Part shown: positions 1 to 12,419 of the stretch, in pieces | Numbering within the stretch: the first letter of the stretch is position 1 | Layout: each line of letters starts with the position of its first letter | NCBI GenBank assembly: GCA_002633025.1 | Contig: NMRB01000255.1 | Coordinates: 400,986 to 464,985, forward strand | From: Notospermus geniculatus | Lineage: Eukaryota > Nemertea > Pilidiophora > Heteronemertea > Lineidae | Length of the DNA: 64,000 nucleotides | Reading direction: 5' to 3' | The notes under the pieces: model-generated | The model's input: the letters and a program-made list of their open reading frames with translations, nothing else | Database searches by the model: none | What the model was told of the DNA's origin: nothing | Made by a program: the position numbers and the translations under genes

Positions 1-799
1 TGTACATGTAGCAACCGCTTTCAACTTTCATCAAAGCCTTTAAAAATTGTCATGGTTCAAATTGCCCATTGGAAAATCAGCTACCGGTACATCATATTTT
101 TCGGTGATTGATTTCAGACATTGATCCTGACAAACAATGTATATCTTTGGCTAAGTTAGTAGTATTAGTTACCGGTATTAGATGACATAGAGGATTCTGC
201 AACATACTTTTAAACTGTAAATGTAGAAGTCTCACAATTACACCGACATGACTGAACCCACAGCCACACCCACTCACTTTTGACAGACTATTCATTAGCC
301 AAAGCATTTTATCTGTATCATTACAATACGTGTAAAAGTCATGTATTTCACTTTGTTTCATCGTTGCCATGGATACAGAGAACGACGGACAGCTCACGTG
401 ATAAATATGCAATCAAGTGTTAATGTTTGTAACATCTCCATGTACACATGTGCAGATAAACAATTCTGTCACCTTTTTTGTCAGTGTAACTGTTGGGCAA
501 GGACAATTGTTTCCAGCAAGGGGTCATTGTCACTTACATGACTTACAACACATACAAGGTCGACATCAATCACCGCAACCATCTGTATACTTTACACCAA
601 CACTCCTCAAAAGTCAACATTTTCTGATTATACTTGTAACTTATGATGATCCTTTTGTTCACTACACTACATGTAGAGCCTCTGCTTTAAAATTTGGTTT
701 AAAAAAATGGTGCGAGAATCAAAACTACTGGACCAAATCGCCAAGTTATTGGTTTCATTTTCTTTCCTTCATTCACACCAATGGTTCAGCTAGGTCTCT

Positions 800-910
800 G
801 GCCCCGTATTCATAAAACTACCGGTACTTAAGTCTGAGTATGACACTTATCCTTTGTTCAACACAAAAGATAAGCATCATACTTAGACTTAAGTAGCTTT
901 ATGAAGATTG
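800..910. mobile_element. Foldback (MITE-like) element, GGCCCCGTATTC end
   Basis: The left arm starts GGCCCCGTATTCATAAAACT and continues to about 860. The right arm (about 866-905) is its imperfect reverse complement, ending in AGTAGCTTTATGAA. The arms pair over roughly 40 bases around the ACTTAAGTCT/AGACTTAAGT block. It is non-coding. The terminal GGCCCCGTATTC resembles the ends of several other foldbacks in this window. Confidence 0.6.
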
Positions 911-2976
911 GAAGTATGCGGTTTATGTTTTTTTGCACAGCAATGCGACATGGCCATGAAAAATTGTCACTTTCTGCATTGAGGCGCCAACGCAGATTAA
1001 CCTTAACTTCAGCTTAAAGGGACAATGGTCCATGGAAGTACATAGAAGATGTGTGGGTTGAAGTCCAAGTCATGGTCAAGCTCCGTTGTTGCATTCCATA
1101 TGGGCCTGAAAGTACTGTACTTCCATTTGGACTTTGCTTGGCATATCTTATTTTTAATGGGCAAATGGAAATACATGAATGTCAAAATTTTTTGTGGCCG
1201 CATTGTCTCACTGCGCATTCTCTACATGCTGTCAGGGCCTTACAACAACCACTGGGCCTGAATGAGAAGCTTGTCATGATGATCAGCTATATCTACCATG
1301 CCAGCTGACCACCTTTCATTTCATGTTCAGAATAGACCATAACTGGAGCATTTAATATAAAGTACAAGTTGAACAGCTTGTCCTAATGTGACATCAATGA
1401 CCACATCTTCAATTCATTCAGCATTACATGTGCAACATACATGTTAAAAGTGAACACACCGCGCTACATTTTGAAAATTTTGCATTAATTTACATACCAC
1501 ATGCAGCAAAATCAATAATTTTTCGCAGATTTTGATCAACAAACTTCGCATTAACTCAAAACAATTCATATAGAAACTGAGCAGTAAGGAATTTACTTCC
1601 GGTATGTACATATTTACAAGGCTTTCGTTTACATACAGGTGATCGCAATCACTATTTATTAGCTTATCAATTTCAGCAATCAGCATTTTAAAGCACACTC
1701 TTCCAATAAATAAACACACGAAATGCACTACATCCAAATTGGTTCCTCTCCATGATTAATTGCAACCCATTTGCGGAAAAAATGCTTCAGCAGTCGATTT
1801 CATTTTGGGGAACTTTTTGTTTGTAGTTTGTCACACCTTACTGTGACTGCGATATGAATGTCATTGTGAACATGCAGTTGAAAGCCATGTTATGCTGTAT
1901 CATTGACACTTCAAGGTTAGTTATAAATCCATGCAATGAGGTGCAGATGCAGAAAGGTCTCCCGTATCAGGTCTTGGAGCTGTTGCATGTCATTCCCTCT
2001 TCTAGGTCTGAATTTGCATTCTTTGAATCTAAAACAACGTATTGTTTTGAAGAGTCCTGGGAACAGAAGAACCAGACTTCGAATTTGTACGGTACACGTG
2101 ATGTAATTTAATTAGCTACTCTTTCAAATGTGCGAGGACTTCATGGGTGTGTCAGGTAAATAAAGTGACACAAATAATTAACCCATATCAAATTCTTTCT
2201 AGCCGAGTAACACTATCAAAGAATACTAATGAACTCATCATCTTCGACATCTATGAAGGATCATGTTGCTCAAACTTTAAGATCCTTGGCGCCAGATGAG
2301 GATGGTTAAAACTATTTTTAATCACAACTTGTCAATCTAATCTTGCCCTCCTGTTGGCATTTAAACAAGGTGATAATCCACTTGAGAGTTTTCTCAGTTT
2401 GCTTTCGACGGGTGATTCATCATTATTATTGGTTTCCTTATGAGCTGAGACCATGCATTGACACATTACCCATAGCTTTCTATGGTTGAGTTGCCCATAG
2501 ACAGCCAACTTGCACGAGAAAACTCTCATGTGGACAGCACCTAGTGTTCTTTCAACAAAAAGGAGCAGGGCTCTGACACAGGATGACAAACTTCATCTTC
2601 CTACCGTTTCATTAGGTGGAATGTTGTAATTCCACTCCAAATGGCCTTGGCTTCCCATGATCCAGGACAGTGTCCTTTCAAAGAAGAGACCCCAGTCGAG
2701 GATCCAATGCCAACCTTTCCGATGGCAGCAGGGAAAAACCCAATGCCATGGCGACAGCGGATTACTTGGGGTTTTTCAGGTACGCCAATGTGGCAAACTG
2801 TCATAAACAGACTCATGCAGCAGAGACGGGCATTATTATACAAGATTTACTGGTTCCTGATGAATAGGCCACATCAAGCACATAAAGTCATGAGAGCACC
2901 TGTAGTACCAAGTACAAATACCTCATTTAAAGGGACAATGTACCAACTATAATTGTATACAGAATGCAGAACTTAA

Positions 2977-3691
2977 AGTGGTCCTAAACCGCCAAGCAAA
3001 AGTTGGCACCCGATCATTTTCACCGCCCACGAAAATGGAACTTCCGATTTCCGCTCCTGGCTTCTGAGCATGCGCAGTACGCTACCTTCACTGAGTTTGT
3101 CAATCGTGCAAACCGCACAGCAGGCAGGATGCCGAAGCGAGAAGTGAAAGAAGGGAAAGGGCTGCCTTAAAAGGTAGCAAATGCCGACCAGCAGCTGTGG
3201 ATTGTCCACAGACATTATCGAAGTGGCTCATAATAAAGAAAGAACTCCGTTTTGAGACGATGAGGAGGTTGTTTGTATGAATGGCATCATTAACATATTG
3301 CCGGACTGCGGATTTCGCCGCCGTGCCGGTGTAACGTCAGTGAATTCTGGGGCTCCTTCCGAGAAAAGACCAACTTGCCTGGCATAGCGGCTGACATCGT
3401 CATCAGTGGTGTCAATCGTGTCGGATTGAACACTCTTCATGCTCTTAGGCGTGAATGTATCCTCTAAAACTCCCCTGAATCGAGGAGAAATCTCGACTCA
3501 GTGAACTGGTGGCATGGATGTTGTTTTGACAATCAGCTGTCACTCATTCAGAACTTGCCCAATCAGTGATCGCGTAGTAAATTCCATAGTAATCACGTGA
3601 CATGATGATTGACGGGTGCTCATTCATACTGGCGAAGCGCGGGTAAATGAAAACGAGGCTGTCTTGCTCGCCCCGGCGGTTTAGGATCACT
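2977..3691. mobile_element. Non-autonomous DNA transposon remnant with terminal inverted repeats
   Basis: The left end reads AGTGGTCCTAAACCGCC and the right end is its near-perfect reverse complement, GGCGGTTTAGGATCACT, about 715 bp apart. Short minus-strand frames inside (3228-3440 and 3544-3756) have no recognisable domain and are probably decayed transposon sequence. No clear target-site duplication is visible. The terminal repeat is what I see; the transposon interpretation is inference and the superfamily is not assigned. Confidence 0.55.
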
Positions 3692-4166
3692 AAATTTGCA
3701 CAGTACCGGTAAATTAAAGCAACTTGAGTGATATCAGGTTCAAGGATCATCATCATTCCATTGTTGGAATGGTATGTTTCTTACTCATTGCAACCTTCAA
3801 AGCAAGTCCATGTGGTGGTTTACTAAATACATGTGTAGGTCAACATCTCGGATGGTAGCACTGTGGACCAGACCAGGGGCTCCACCACCAGACATGCCAG
3901 AAATTCTCAAACCAAATGTGACCTTTCCAGCGAAAGTGGTGATGATTTTGCTGAAATCCCTTAGAACATGCAACATGAAGGTTATTATAAGACCTGTTTC
4001 CTTCCACCACAGTGGTTTCCGCCCCGATTTGCGATGAGCGGTGCAATTTAGGCCTACACAGGATTTGATTTGCTTGGATTTGATTTGCTTCCTAGGCCTG
4101 TAGCAATTTCGTGTGTACGGTAGGCCTAAACGAATCCTGCCTGTGACAACTGAATTTGTCACCACA

Positions 4167-4314
4167 AAATGTGATGAACACCGCACTGACTGAGTGGACA
4201 CATCATTTGACATCGAACAGGCTGGTCCTACATACATTGACATTTTAATGTCAATGTAGGACAGCCCTGTTCGGTCGATGTGTCCAATCAGTCAGCGCGG
4301 TGTTAATCACATTT
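4167..4314. mobile_element. Foldback element in GIPC intron 1
   Basis: An imperfect palindrome of about 148 bases. The left arm carries AAATGTGATGAACACCGC and CGAACAGG, and the right arm carries GCGGTGTTAATCACATTT and CCTGTTCG. They meet at the central AATGTCAATGTAGGAC and its partner. Right after it (about 4330-4395) a second inverted repeat pairs GCGATTGGCCCTAATTAGGC with its reverse complement. Both are non-coding. Confidence 0.65.
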
Positions 4315-4420
4315 AATAAAAAAAACATTAAGCGATTGCGATTGGCCCTAATTAGGCCTATAGGGGGGCCTAGGCCTAATTTAGGGCCAATCGCTAATTA
4401 CGACTCATTCATGAACTTAC

Positions 4421-4723
4421 CTCGGATGGATCGAAATCGAACGCCACCGCAATTTGCTCGTAAAGTTGTTTGACGTTTGTGAATCCACTGATAACAACCG
4501 TAGGGCTTCCCTGGGCCAACTGGCAATGGAACTGATACTTGGGAGTCCTGTAAACCGACTTCTGGCCCTGCGCCGCAGGATCAGTTGACGCGGCGCCGTT
4601 CGGAGGCGATTTTTGAGGGGCCGACATGACAGGGGCTTCGTCAGTGTTATTTGCAGGCGGATCCTCGACTAATGAGGGGTCCTTCTTCTTTTTATTCTTA
4701 TCTTTTCTGCCTAGAAGGGGCAT
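4421..4723 (-). CDS. GIPC1: GIPC-family PDZ adaptor, first coding exon (partial gene)
   Basis: This exon encodes 101 residues from the ATG at 4723-4721 to a donor reading GAG|gtaagt. The N-terminus is short, basic and lysine-rich (GRKDKNKKKKDP). A low-complexity linker follows, then a block ending in the recognisable GIPC homology-1 sequence (LAQGSPT, GFTNVKQLYEQIA). In the family this region mediates self-association ahead of a central PDZ domain and a C-terminal GH2 region that binds myosin VI, linking PDZ-binding cargo to endocytic transport. PDZ and GH2 exons are absent from the window and should lie to the left. I cannot tell GIPC1, 2 and 3 apart from this exon; an invertebrate probably has one. 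Its start lies 681 bp from the PPWD1 start on the other strand. Confidence 0.82.
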
Positions 4724-5404
4724 GATTACTAATTAATATGAAATGAGATATTCCGGAGGATGTAGTTGATTCGGATTGGCTGTTTTTAATTAATTTCTCC
4801 TGCACAAGGAAACGTCACTGGACTATCCACCAGGAAGCAGCCATTTGTAGACTCCTAAGGGAAGTCGGAACTGTGACACCTCTGATGCAGAATCACCCTT
4901 GCGAGAAAAATGATCCATTGAACGAATAAATATAAAATTCAACATTAGATACACATCTGCTCATGATAAAATACGACGATGTGTTAACTTTAATTCTAAA
5001 AACAGTCTTTGGGTCACACGTAACTCATTTCCGAAATCCCTTTTGTGGCAAACCCATGATCGATCAGGAATCTCCATTGGCTAAAATCGGGCACCAATTA
5101 GGCGGTAGCGACATCTAACGCCGGTGGTAGGAACTGAAATTTTCGCCAAAATAGTCTAGTTTTTCTCTATGCCGCCTCCACGCTGGTGGCGCTCCAAAAG
5201 GTGATTTATTTTCTGACATTGTAATTAATATCAGAGCTCATCATACTGTTATAATCTGCAACACCCCTATTTTGGCTGTCAAATAATGCACACAATTTAT
5301 TCCTTTACTGACAGATGATGCAAATACAAAATTTTACAAGCTATCGGGACGATAACCTAGTTTGAAATTTGTGTTCCATCGATAGATAACATTTGTCCTA
5401 GAAC
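4724..5404. promoter_or_regulatory. Divergent promoter region between GIPC and PPWD1
   Basis: Only 681 bp separate the two start codons of oppositely oriented genes, so both 5' UTRs and core promoters must lie here unless upstream non-coding exons exist elsewhere. No TATA box is convincingly placed. The PPWD1 start codon is embedded in ACATGGCGGAA, a YY1/TIE-like context common at starts of housekeeping genes with short 5' UTRs. Confidence 0.5.
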
Positions 5405-8400
5405 ATGGCGGAAAGCTCGAACATGTCGAAATTGAAATGCGAAAAACGTCCACTTGAGGACGAAAAAGCAGCAGGAGGAGACGACGATGATGACTGGATT
5501 GGCCCTCTACCCTCAGAGGCAGCTAAGCCAAAGAAAAGGAAGGGTATGGAGTGCAATTTTAAACCATCTTCTTTTAGTTTTAGGCCTAGCTAGGCCTAGC
5601 CGATAGCTACCAGCTGGGGAAATAGGGCCGATCTAGCTGTCACCAGTAAATCGGAAGATCACCCACCGATCTGCAGTTCAGAACCTAATTATCATAATGT
5701 ATTCACTGCTGCAGGTTGTGGCAAGTGCCAATATTTAGCATTTTTAATTGTCTTAACTCTGCAAACTCATCTTGACTTTATCTAGCATTGTCTAAAATGG
5801 TTAGGGAAGTGATGAAAAGTTGTCAGTTGCTGCTTCTTACCTCTCAAATGGCAAAAATNTCTAAGTGTAGGCCTTGTCATGCTAGCCTAGCCGAGGCCTA
5901 TGACGAAAGGCCTAGGCCTACACCTCCAGGGTTCCTCCAGGTCCTTTAAAACCATGAAAGTCCAAGAATATAAAATGCTTGAATTTAAGGCCTTGAAAGT
6001 CCATAAATATTGAGAAAATCCTATGAAGTCCACAGAAGTCCTTAAAAAATAAAATGTTCAGTCTTGAAAATCAAATTTCCGGTGTTTTTTACATTGTCCT
6101 GTTAATTTCTTTCTGTCACGAAAGAGTAAAAGTCTGACGCGGACGCCGGTGCACATGGCCCGGCTTCTGTGTAAGTCATTAAATTTTACATATTTGATAC
6201 CATGAAAGTCCTCAAAAGGTCCATGAAATTTTACAGCCGTCTGGTGGAGGAACCCTGACCTCCTTCCGCGCAAAGGTACGTAGGCCTACATGGATCTATA
6301 CTCATCGTTTTTTCTTTTGCAGTCTTACAGTATGAACAAGTGTACCTGGACAACCTTCCCAGTTCTGAGGCATATGAAAAGAGCTTCATGCATCGGGATG
6401 TTATCACTCATATTGCAGTCACTAAGTAAGTTTTGGATCATTATAGGCCTACCATTAACAGCAAATTAACCTGTCAATTACATCACAAATGGAAAAGAAT
6501 CAGGACTTACCGGGTAGATAATATTTGCACTGAACATTATACAATGTACTCTAATATTTCCTTGAAGTTTGGACGCCCCAAACTTCAAGGAAATATCCCT
6601 AGGGGCCTAGGCCGAGTAAGAATTTCAGCCCAGATTATATATACCAATTTTTGAATTAGAGAAATTAACTCAAGATGCCTGAAGCTTTTCAATACATTTA
6701 ATGTTAAGGACCCTTGCAGTTGCAACATCTTGAGAGTTGAGAAATATCATGTGGCCCTAAATGAACTTACACATTGTCCTTTATGTTTTTGGTCTTCAGG
6801 ACTGACTTCATCATCACAGCCAGCTGTGACGGCCATGTGAAATTCTGGAAAAAGTGTGAGGAAGAAGGGATAGAATTCGTGAAACACTTCAGGTCACACT
6901 TAGGTCAGTATTTTCTAATCCTCTTTTCACAGTACAGTTCCTGTTCAATCTGTATGGGCTTCTCTGCCAGGAACAAATCACAGTAGAGTGCTAATTGTTT
7001 CCTTCCAATAATTTCAGGTGGCATTCAAGATGCTTGCGCGAGTTGTAATGGTGAATACTATTGCACAGTGTCTGATGATAAAACACTGAAAGTGTATGAT
7101 ATTGTCAACTTTGGTAAGTGTTATCTAATGCTTGGATGTGCATTTGATTTGTGACCCTCCACTACAAAACCAGTGAAAAGTCGCATGGAAAATGAGCTGA
7201 ACGTACCGACATGACACCAGGACAGGAGATAAAGGCAGAAACAGAATTGCTGAGACTCCACAACAGACACACTGACAATACTGAAATTGACAAATACATT
7301 CATTGGTCCAAACTTGCCAACCTCAGAGTGTCTGATGACTGGTTTTGTGGTGGAGGGTAACATTTGTCAATTTCAGTGTTGTCTGTCTATTGTGAACTCT
7401 GAGTGATCCTGTTTCTATCTTTATCTCCTGGTGTCATGTCGGTACGTTTAGGCTAATTTTCCGTGCGAATTTATAGTGGTTTTGTGGAGGAGGGTCACAT
7501 TTTAGTATTGTCCGCACCCATCCATCTTGATCCTGATTTATGTTAGTATCCAATGTGCCATCAGGCCCTCAAATTACTGAAGGAAGCCAGCACATCATGA
7601 TAATAAATTCTGTTCCTTTTCAGACATGATCAACATGATAAAGCTTGGATTTGTTCCATCGTGTTGTTACTGGATCTTTGCTGCAGGAGATGCTACACCT
7701 GCAGTGGCTGTGTAAGTATAAGAGAAACAGAGAATTCTAGACTGCTTGAACTCACTCAGTGTCAGTCGAAAGGCGGCATGGCAAAACCCTAAGTCAGACC
7801 TCACAAAACTTGTTCATTTTGGAAAGACAATGGGTTATATGAATAAAGCCTAGTACCGATAAATGCTTTTACTTGAATTTTGCAATACAAATGCACTAGG
7901 TAATGCTCTACAAATCTGAAGTAAAGGCATTTGCTAGTCTTTATTCATATGGCCCAATATCCTGGAAAAAGTCATCAGATCCTGTCTTTGTTTCCATTCA
8001 GTGCTGAAAAAGAAACGTCCAAGATATATGTGTACGATGGGAAAGGAAAATCAGAGCCTTTGCAAGTTCTTGAAAAGATTCACTCACAACGCGTTACTGT
8101 GATAAGGGTAAGTACTGCTGGCTGTCAATCTAACGTTTTTTTTCTGCTGAGGAATGGGGAGAGTGTGAAATGGACAAGGTAGTGAGTAATGTGACAGAAG
8201 GGTGACATCACACAATTTATTTCACCTGTCAACTTCTCCAAGATCTGTGACTGTAGCAGGGGCAAAAATCTGGCACACATTTACAGGTAGTCTGCCTCTA
8301 AGTCTCTCATGAGTTAACTTTCTGTTGTGTTCTTTTTCTGCAGTACAACCCTGTGTTTGAGGTGTGTGTCTCCGCAGACCAATCTGGTATGGTGGAATAC

Positions 8401-11400
8401 TGGACCGGGCCAAAATATGACTACAAATTTCCAAAGAATGTACTTTGGGAGTTTAAGACTGATACTGACCTCTATGAATTTGCAAAGGTGAGCATGAATC
8501 ATAATCTATTCCTCACATATTGTCTAACTTAAGAAGCCCCAATGGCGTAGGGCCTAGGGGCTATCTCTGACAAGTGGTCAGGAGGTCCCTGGTTTGAATT
8601 CCAAGAATTTCGCTTGATTATTTGGCTACAACTTCTCATCCCCTGAAGCCAAGGCAAACACCACATATCCTACTTTGAAGTGGGGTTTGGTAACTGGTTC
8701 TAAATTTAGTCCTGTGGTGTGAACGATCGAAATTTTTGGGATGGGGTCATCTATAGGCTCACAGGAACTAGTTCGCTTTGCCACCAATACATCATACATG
8801 CTTCTTTCTTGTATTTCAGTGCAAATGTAAGGTGATTGACATCGCCTTCTCTCCAAATGGAAAACTGATGGCTTCCTATGCTACTGACAGAAAAGTATGT
8901 GTCATTTTCATTCCTTGTTTATTCTCAGTCATTTGAGGGGCTGCCACGAAGGGCAAACGTATAAAACCGGAAAATCACAAGAATGTGTTAGCTTTTTTCA
9001 TCTCTGTGTTGCACAGACTTATTGCACTTAAATTGAACAAAACCATGGCCACTGCCACTGCCATGGCCACTGCTGTCTCGGGTATGGATCATCTGAAAGT
9101 CAAATCCACCAACTATAAGTCAGAAGAAAGGCCAGAATTAAAAAAAAAGGTCAGAATGGCTGTTTCCATAGATTGGTATGAAAAGTAGTGGTTTACAAGT
9201 GTTAGAAAACTTGTAAACCATATCCATTTATATTTCAACATTTCTTTTTTGTTTCTTTTTCCAAACAGATAAGGATATTCAAGTTTTTAAATGGGAAATT
9301 GACCAAAGTCATGGATGAGTCACTTCAACACTTCACTGAGTTGCAACAGGTTAGTGATTTGCCTGTTTTTATCTACGCGGTAGATATCAAGTTTTGGATC
9401 AATGGCTGGTCAAAATATTCAGTGATCTCCTTTTTCACAAAGACAAAGATTTTTATCTTGTATTCCCTTTTCAGATGAAGCAACAGTTACCAAACATGGA
9501 ATTTGGCCGCCGCAATGCCATTGAAAAGGACTTAGAAAGAGCAGACTCGTTCAATTTATGTAACTTGGGTAAGTTGAAATCTTCAGTCTTTAGGTGATCT
9601 CCTTTGTTGTCTACAAGAGGGAGGTGTCCCCATGATGGAGGTGTTCCACTGTATGCATTGAGTCACCCAGTTAAGTATTGACAACAAATCAGCACAAGTT
9701 GGCAAAATGAATCTTTTGAGTCTAAGTACGTAGTTGTATTAAAGTAGAATGCTGACATACACTTACATATATATGTTCGTTTTGCTTCAGTCTTTGATGA
9801 AAGTGGCTACTTCTTGATGTATGGAACAATGTTGGGCGTAAAAGGTGGGTTAAAGAGGTTTATTAGAAAGTTCTTGGACATCGAGGTGTTACATTGGTAG
9901 AGCAAAAAAACTTCGCCCCTCCACAGATGTTAGAATCTTTGCACACTTTACAATTGAATATCCTCAAATGCTGTACAAATATTTATTTGTGCACTGTTCT
10001 TATTTATTTTAGTCGTAAACCTTCACACAAACCGCTGTGTAAGAACATTGGGAAAACCTGAAAACGCACGATTCCTCCAGATCGGGCTGTTCCAGGGTAC
10101 CGCCAAGAAGAACAAAGCTGCCGTCACGGTAGAAATGGAGGCATCAGATAATCCTGCCTTACTCAGTGTCCAAGATGATCCCACGTTATTTTGCACGGCG
10201 TACAAGAAAAATCGCTTTTATTTGTTCACGAGGAGGACTCCAGAGGATATCAAGAGGTACGTGCTGATGGTAGGGGTGGCTGGAATGGAGGTAGTGGGGC
10301 CACCTCCCTAGGCCAGCATCTCCCTTGGCCAAGGAGGGTAAAGAGATGGTGCCCTCTCCGGAACCAAGGGTCAGAAGCCTGCTTTCTTGAAATTGGAAGA
10401 AGCTTTGAGGAAGGGCAAAGTGAAAAAGATGGAGGTGGATCCAACACTCTGGCCTGAACCCCCCCCCCCCAAAAAAAATACTACGGTAGAAGGCAGCAGA
10501 CTTTTTTTTTAAGTTCAGAAAATGTAGAGAATGTGGCTAAGAAGTCTGTGATCTTGGTCATGAGGTATTACATGTATTTTGAAACTATCGATCAGGCAGA
10601 CCCATTTTGTTGCAGTGCTGATGCAGAGAGAGACATATTCAACGAGAAACCATCAAAGGAAGAAATGGTATCAGCCACGCATGATACATCCTACGCAAGG
10701 ACAGCCACCACTGCTGTGATCCACACTAGCCTGGGTGACATCAAATGTATACTATTTCCAAAACAGTAAGTGATCTACATGCAAGAGAGTGTATGTACAT
10801 TACAGATAGAGAAAAATGTACGGTACACACCTGACTTCACTGCGGCTTTCCACTCGGCATATCTTGTCATTTATAAGATGTTGAAAAATGCTTCGTAAAT
10901 GGAAGTGCATGCAATACACACTAACACAGTGTTTCTAAACAACTTGCACTGCGGTGCCTCTCCGCAATGTAAGCATACAGAATCTCAAGGGTGCATTCAA
11001 TTGAAGGCATTTCAGTTGGCATATACGGTACTCTGAGTTCATCTCCATTTTCTCTCTGGAAGTAAATCCTATAGCACATGTACTCTATTACAGGACCAAG
11101 TAAACAGCTTACCAGTAACTTCTCTACGTTTAAGGTGCCCATAAATGGTAACTTTTCACTCGGAATTTCATATGATGCTGTTTTGTTTACAGAGCTCCCA
11201 AATCAGTGGAAAACTTCTGTGTTCACAGCAAGAATGGTTATTACAATGGCCACCTCTTCCATCGTGTCATTAAGAGCTTCATGATACAAACTGGAGACCC
11301 CCTAGGTAAGTCTCTAGAAGTAGACAATAACATCATAGGGCTGTATTCAAAAAGGGTGTTTAAGACTAGACGCATGTAACTTCATCAAATGCATGGTGGA

Positions 11401-12419
11401 AGTGTGTGCATTTAGTGAAGTTACACGTGTCTAAGTCTTAATCACATGATGATCACCCTTTTTGAATATGGCCCGCGTTCCATGATCATGTTCATGCTTA
11501 TGTTTATGAATTTATGTTTCATATCTTTCTGCGTTCACTAGGAAATGGTACTGGTGGTGAGAGTATATGGGGTGGTGAATTTGAAGATGAGTTCCACCCG
11601 ACTCTAAAACACGACCGGCCCTACACCCTCAGCATGGCTAATGCTGGTCCGAATACCAACGGCTCACAGTTCTTCATCACACTGGCCCCAACAGTGAGTA
11701 TAACTTGTTCTGAAATTCATTGACTTTGTTGGACTTCAGATTTTGTTATTGACTTTGACTATGAAAGACTGAATATTGCTCATTGAGAGGTGTCTTAATC
11801 TGAAAACGACAGGAAATTAGAACTCTAATAGTGAATTTTTGCAACAGCCACCTTAGCCTACAACAACATGTAGTGAGGATTCCTTCCATTGTTAAAGCCT
11901 ACTTGAACAATAGGTAGATCATCGCAAAGGACCGTATTCAAAAAGGGTGTTTAAGACTTAGACGCGTGTAACTTTGTCAAATCATGGAGGAATTATACTT
12001 CCTCCATGGTCAAATGTAGGGTGGAAGTGTGTGCATTTAGTGAAGTTAATGTACACGCGTCTAAGTCTTAATCGTGCGATGATCACCCTTTTTGAATACG
12101 GCCCTAAGTGTTGTGCTAGGCCTAACTGGGCAGTTATGAAAAACTCACTTGGTGCATTACAAAATGAACAATTCTGAGCTCGAATTCCGAGTGCCAATTT
12201 ATGTAAACATTTTGGGCTTTCTGAGGATAGTTTATGTTGTTTATTTACTCTGGTTTGTTGTGGTTTTCATTTCAGGCCTGGTTGGACAACAAGCATACAA
12301 TATTTGGTCGGGCCACAGAGGGATTAGATGTGATTCAAGCGATAGGGAAGGCCCGAACTAACCCCAAAACAGACAAACCATATGATGACATCAAAATCAT
12401 CAACATTGTTGTCAAATGA
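5405..12419 (+). CDS. PPWD1: Peptidylprolyl isomerase domain and WD repeat-containing protein 1, 16 exons, complete
   Basis: Exons: 5405-5543, 6323-6425, 6800-6903, 7018-7113, 7624-7711, 8002-8107, 8344-8487, 8820-8894, 9269-9349, 9475-9568, 9791-9844, 10013-10256, 10616-10765, 11193-11305, 11542-11693, 12276-12419. They join without frame breaks to 628 residues, against 646 in human. An acidic/basic tail ([17 protein letters not shown]) precedes YLDNLPS and [11 protein letters not shown]40 propeller fills the first half ([26 protein letters not shown]). A cyclophilin domain forms the last ~160 residues, with catalytic-core sequences [27 protein letters not shown] and [10 protein letters not shown]. 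The family is nuclear and spliceosome-associated and catalyses cis-trans prolyl isomerisation. All introns are GT-AG. Intron 4 hosts a long foldback, and the introns before and after exon 15 host two copies of one MITE. Confidence 0.96.
5859..5859. other. Single ambiguous base in PPWD1 intron 1
   Basis: One N in AAAATNTC, without an obvious duplication beside it, unlike the other lone Ns in the window. It is likely just an unresolved base. Confidence 0.7.
6551..6594. repeat. Short near-perfect hairpin in PPWD1 intron 2
   Basis: TTTCCTTGAAGTTTGG is followed after a few bases by CCAAACTTCAAGGAAA, giving about 18 paired bases with a very short loop. It is non-coding and could be a remnant of a small foldback. 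The loop is too tight for a typical microRNA precursor. Confidence 0.6.
7150..7499. mobile_element. Long foldback element in PPWD1 intron 4
   Basis: The left end is TGTGACCCTCCACTACAAAA and the right end is its near reverse complement, ending GGAGGAGGGTCACA. The arms continue inward for roughly 90 bases, including ACGTACCGACATGACACCAG on the left and its partner on the right. An internal copy of the tip (GGTTTTGTGGTGGAGGGT) lies near 7345. The element is about 350 bp, non-coding, and MITE-like in structure. Confidence 0.7.
8533..8612 (+). mobile_element. tRNA-derived SINE fragment in PPWD1 intron 7
   Basis: The stretch contains AATGGCGTAGG (A-box-like) and CCTGGTTTGAATTCC (B-box-like), spaced as in a tRNA, with GACAAGTGGTCAGGAGGTC between them. 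The same middle segment recurs in the better preserved copy at 13702-13817. No cloverleaf with a paired acceptor stem is present, so this is a SINE head and not a tRNA gene. Confidence 0.5.
11338..11474. mobile_element. MITE family A copy 1 (PPWD1 intron 14)
   Basis: The left end reads GGGCTGTATTCAAAAAGGGT and the right end is the reverse complement, ending ACCCTTTTTGAATATGGCCC. The inner arms pair TTAAGACTAGACGCATGTAA with a partner around 11430. It is about 137 bp and non-coding. Three more copies of the same family occur at 11928-12105, 32965-33252 and 58494-58607. Confidence 0.8.
11928..12105. mobile_element. MITE family A copy 2 (PPWD1 intron 15)
   Basis: Same ends as the copy at 11338: GGACCGTATTCAAAAAGGGT and its reverse complement ending GAATACGGCCCT. 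The centre is enlarged by a small palindrome, GGAGGAATTATACTTCCTCC, absent from the first copy. A similar GGAGGAATTATAC/GTATAATTCCTCC palindrome lies in the element nested at 33058-33221. Confidence 0.8.

Larger units (their letters stand above)
1..4420. other. Non-coding repeat-rich left flank / probable GIPC intron 1
   Basis: No reading frame here resembles a known protein or is bounded by convincing splice sites. The GIPC exon at 4421-4723 ends in a good donor reading leftwards, so this stretch is most likely its first intron, and the PDZ-encoding exons lie beyond the left edge. The stretch holds a foldback at about 800-910, a TIR-bounded element at 2977-3691 and two foldbacks at 4167-4395. 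One X-box-like (RFX-type) sequence, GTTGCCATGGATAC, sits at 363-376 without a recognisable gene next to it. Confidence 0.5.

Noticed and set aside
92-3215. Numerous 60-150-codon open frames on both strands at the left end
   Set aside because: None has domain-like composition, flanking splice signals or resemblance to a known family. Several cross foldback elements.
3797-4243. Minus-strand 148-codon frame left of the GIPC exon as a further GIPC exon
   Set aside because: It lacks the expected GIPC continuation and PDZ signature, and it overlaps a foldback arm.
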